Shown here: piece by piece, positions 34,968 to 36,621 of the stretch
How positions within the stretch are numbered: the first letter of the stretch is position 1
How the letters are laid out: the number at the start of each line of letters is the position of its first letter
Source of the DNA: an uncultured Ruminococcus sp.
GTDB lineage: Bacteria > Bacillota > Clostridia > Oscillospirales > Ruminococcaceae
Assembly: GCA_949283135.1 (NCBI GenBank)
Contig: CASDRM010000079.1
Coordinates: 1 to 36,621, forward strand
Direction: 5' to 3'
DNA length: 36,621 nt
Position numbers and translations under genes: made by a program
Notes under the pieces: generated by a model
Database searches by the model: none
The model's input: only the letters and a program-made list of their open reading frames with translations
Told to the model about the DNA's origin: nothing

Positions 34968-35687
34968 ATGCCGCTTATAAGGCTTGACAGGTTTATCTGC
35001 TCCCAGCTCCCCGAGGTTTCAAGGACGGGAGTAAAAGAGCTGTGCAAAAAAGGGCAGGTATCTGTAAACGGGGAAACAGAAAAGTCTCCTGAACGAAAAA
35101 TAGACCCTTATACTGCCGAGGTAGCCGTCCTTGGCAGGAGGGTAGCGTATAAAGAGCATCTGTATATCATGCTCAACAAGCCGGCGGGCGTGGTTTGCGC
35201 CACTCGCGACGGGCTTTCACAGACTGTGATAGAGCTTCTTCCGCCCGAGCTGCGGCGGCAGGGGCTTTTTCCTGCGGGAAGGCTGGACAAGGACACCGTC
35301 GGGTTTGTACTTATAACCGATGACGGTGAGCTTGCGCACAGGATGCTCTCCCCAAGGAGCCATGTCCCAAAGACCTATTTTGTACGCCTTGAGAAGCCGA
35401 TTTGCCCCGGCGCGCGGGAGGCCTTTGCTGCGGGACTTACCCTTTTGGACGGAACCGAATGCCTTCCGGCGGAGCTGATTTGCTCTCAAAAGCCGGACGA
35501 ATGCACTGTAATTTTGCATGAGGGAATGTTCCATCAGATCAAAAGAATGTTTGAAGCCTTGGACAATAATGTGATTTTCTTAAAGAGAATCGCCATCGGA
35601 GGAGTAAAACTCGATAATAATTTGCAATACGGCGGCGTAAGAGAGCTCAAATCCGATGAGGTAAAAGCATTGACGAGTGTCGGATAA
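34968..35687 (+). CDS. 16S/23S rRNA pseudouridine synthase, RsuA/RluB family
   Basis: This 239-aa protein has an N-terminal S4 RNA-binding domain (MPLIRLDRFICSQL to VSVNGE), then LNKPAGVVCATRDG, FPAGRLDKDTVGFVLITDDGELAH with the catalytic Asp in GRLDKDT (about 106-112), and EGMFHQIKRMFEAL near the end. It converts a uridine in rRNA to pseudouridine; RsuA versus RluB cannot be told. ATG 34968 has GGGAGG upstream; seven more residues upstream are possible but not supported. Confidence 0.9.
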   Translation: MPLIRLDRFICSQLPEVSRTGVKELCKKGQVSVNGETEKSPERKIDPYTAEVAVLGRRVAYKEHLYIMLNKPAGVVCATRDGLSQTVIELLPPELRRQGLFPAGRLDKDTVGFVLITDDGELAHRMLSPRSHVPKTYFVRLEKPICPGAREAFAAGLTLLDGTECLPAELICSQKPDECTVILHEGMFHQIKRMFEALDNNVIFLKRIAIGGVKLDNNLQYGGVRELKSDEVKALTSVG

Positions 35688-35753
35688 AGTCGTTGTGAAA
35701 AGCTACCGTCAAATTAGATAAAGTAAGGGTGATAACTTTAGTTAAAAAAACAC

Positions 35754-35782
35754 TTGTGATATATTTACCAAACGGTTATAAT
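35754..35782 (+). promoter_or_regulatory. Sigma-A-type promoter of the sugar-ABC ATPase gene
   Basis: TTGTGA (35754-35759) and a perfect TATAAT (35777-35782) are separated by 17 bases, about 74 bases before the ATG. The -10 lies inside the palindrome at 35774-35789. Confidence 0.7.
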
Positions 35783-35789
35783 AATAACC
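35774..35789. repeat. Palindrome overlapping the -10 box
   Basis: GGTTAT-AATA-ATAACC is a perfect dyad covering the -10. A bound repressor would block the promoter directly. It is not a CcpA-type cre by sight. Confidence 0.45.
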
Positions 35790-35855
35790 ATGTAAAGCTG
35801 TATTAGTATCATGGTATGGCGGCAAAAGAAAATATATCGTCAAGGAGGCCTTCCA

Positions 35856-36621
35856 ATGGCAAGCTTATCACTCAAGCACATCTATAAAAAGTATCCCGGC
35901 GGCGTAGTTGCGGTATCCGACTTCTGCCTGGAAGTGAAGGACAAGGAGTTTATTATATTTGTAGGTCCTTCCGGCTGCGGAAAATCCACTACACTTCGTA
36001 TGATCGCAGGTCTTGAGGAAATCACCGACGGCGAGTTGTACATAGGCAACAGACTGGTTAACGATATCGCCCCTAAGGACAGAGATATCGCAATGGTTTT
36101 CCAGAACTATGCTTTGTATCCTCATATGACGGTATTCGAGAACATGGCATTCGGTCTTAAGCTCAGAAAGACCCCGAAGGATCAGATTGCGCGCAAGGTT
36201 GAGGAAGCCGCCAGAATACTCGATATCCAGCACCTTCTCGACAGAAAGCCGAAGGCTTTGTCAGGCGGTCAGAGACAGCGTGTCGCTTTGGGACGTGCTC
36301 TTGTTCGTGAGCCTCAGGTGTTCTTGCTCGACGAGCCTCTTTCCAACCTCGACGCCAAGCTGCGTGCTCAGATGAGAACCGAGATCGCTCTTCTCCACAA
36401 GAGACTCGGAACAACCTTCATCTATGTAACCCACGACCAGACCGAGGCTATGACCATGGCTGACAGAATCGTTGTTATGAAGGACGGCTTCATTCAGCAG
36501 GTCGATACTCCTCAGAATCTGTACTCCAAACCTGTCAATATGTTTGTTGCAGGCTTCATCGGCTCTCCTCAGATGAACTTCATCGATGCTACCTTGGCAA
36601 ACAAAGATGGCCGTTTTGTCA
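35856..36621 (+). CDS. Sugar ABC transporter ATP-binding protein, MsmX/MsmK/UgpC type (3' partial)
   Basis: The first 255 residues of an ATPase are present. They include Walker [10 protein letters not shown] (about 38-46), Q-loop [14 protein letters not shown] (about 87-100), signature [15 protein letters not shown], Walker [13 protein letters not shown] and switch histidine [10 protein letters not shown]. The C-terminal regulatory (OB) domain begins and is cut at the window edge. In Firmicutes such lone ATPases energise several carbohydrate importers. Start ATG 35856 has CAAGGAGG upstream. Codon use looks that of a highly expressed gene, unlike the upstream operons. Confidence 0.93.
   Translation, partial: MASLSLKHIYKKYPGGVVAVSDFCLEVKDKEFIIFVGPSGCGKSTTLRMIAGLEEITDGELYIGNRLVNDIAPKDRDIAMVFQNYALYPHMTVFENMAFGLKLRKTPKDQIARKVEEAARILDIQHLLDRKPKALSGGQRQRVALGRALVREPQVFLLDEPLSNLDAKLRAQMRTEIALLHKRLGTTFIYVTHDQTEAMTMADRIVVMKDGFIQQVDTPQNLYSKPVNMFVAGFIGSPQMNFIDATLANKDGRFV

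Noticed and set aside
1..36621. CRISPR arrays, tRNA genes, insertion sequences or prophage
   Set aside because: No regularly spaced repeats, cloverleaf sequences or transposase or phage proteins were recognised.

Overview
The window looks like a chromosomal segment of a spore-forming, Gram-positive Clostridia bacterium, most likely Oscillospiraceae/Ruminococcaceae-like. The support is a complete GerA-type germinant receptor operon, NrdR, the Asp23/YloU-FakA(YloV) pair, DUF421-DUF4363, a split SecD/SecF pair, sigma-A-type promoters and strong GGAGG ribosome binding sites. I recognise no tRNA, rRNA, insertion sequence, phage gene or CRISPR array. No gene-free stretch exceeds 300 bases; the longest (16169-16431) holds a promoter and the 5' leader of the first precursor peptide gene.

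Region 1 (3-11645, plus strand): a compact exopolysaccharide operon of the Pel type. It contains a PelE-like membrane/TPR protein (cut by the window edge), an 800-aa multi-spanning membrane protein that could be a GT-C-type enzyme, a membrane-anchored extracytoplasmic protein, PelF (synthase-type GT4) and PelG (transporter). These are followed by a GT4, a GT2 and a DUF4874/DUF4832-type protein. Several genes overlap their neighbours.

Region 2 (11642-19610): a probable, unfamiliar RiPP (ribosomally made, modified peptide) system, joined to region 1 by a 4-base overlap. It has a free-standing PqqD-like domain, a small S24/S26-type peptidase with a Ser/His pair, an HPr-kinase-like kinase and an ABC exporter. 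A strong promoter then precedes two short precursor genes that share a leader (MKxW..P..KVMS.KLSENIA), an internal GIQDT motif and the C-terminus SGCLA. Next come a GT2-DUF2304 pair and a radical SAM/SPASM-like enzyme. A GT4 gene on the opposite strand interrupts the set. In my reading, PqqD presents the leader, the radical SAM enzyme and possibly the kinase and GT2 modify the core, the S26-like enzyme cuts the leader and the ABC protein exports the product. This is the most interesting part of the window.

Region 3 (19659-23114): secD-secF behind a near-consensus promoter and ended by an intrinsic terminator, then a sugar isomerase/AP-endonuclease-like TIM barrel gene that shares a strong bidirectional terminator with nrdR.

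Region 4 (23128-28583): minus-strand DUF421-DUF4363-nrdR, divergent from the three-gene germinant receptor operon, with an inverted repeat in the divergent gap.

Region 5 (28600-36621): Asp23/YloU-FakA; two ABC half-transporters with complementary defects typical of a heterodimer; a DUF4830 lipid-anchor-less membrane protein; an RsuA/RluB-type pseudouridine synthase; and a sugar-ABC ATPase of the MsmX/UgpC type, cut by the window end and preceded by a promoter overlapped by a palindrome.
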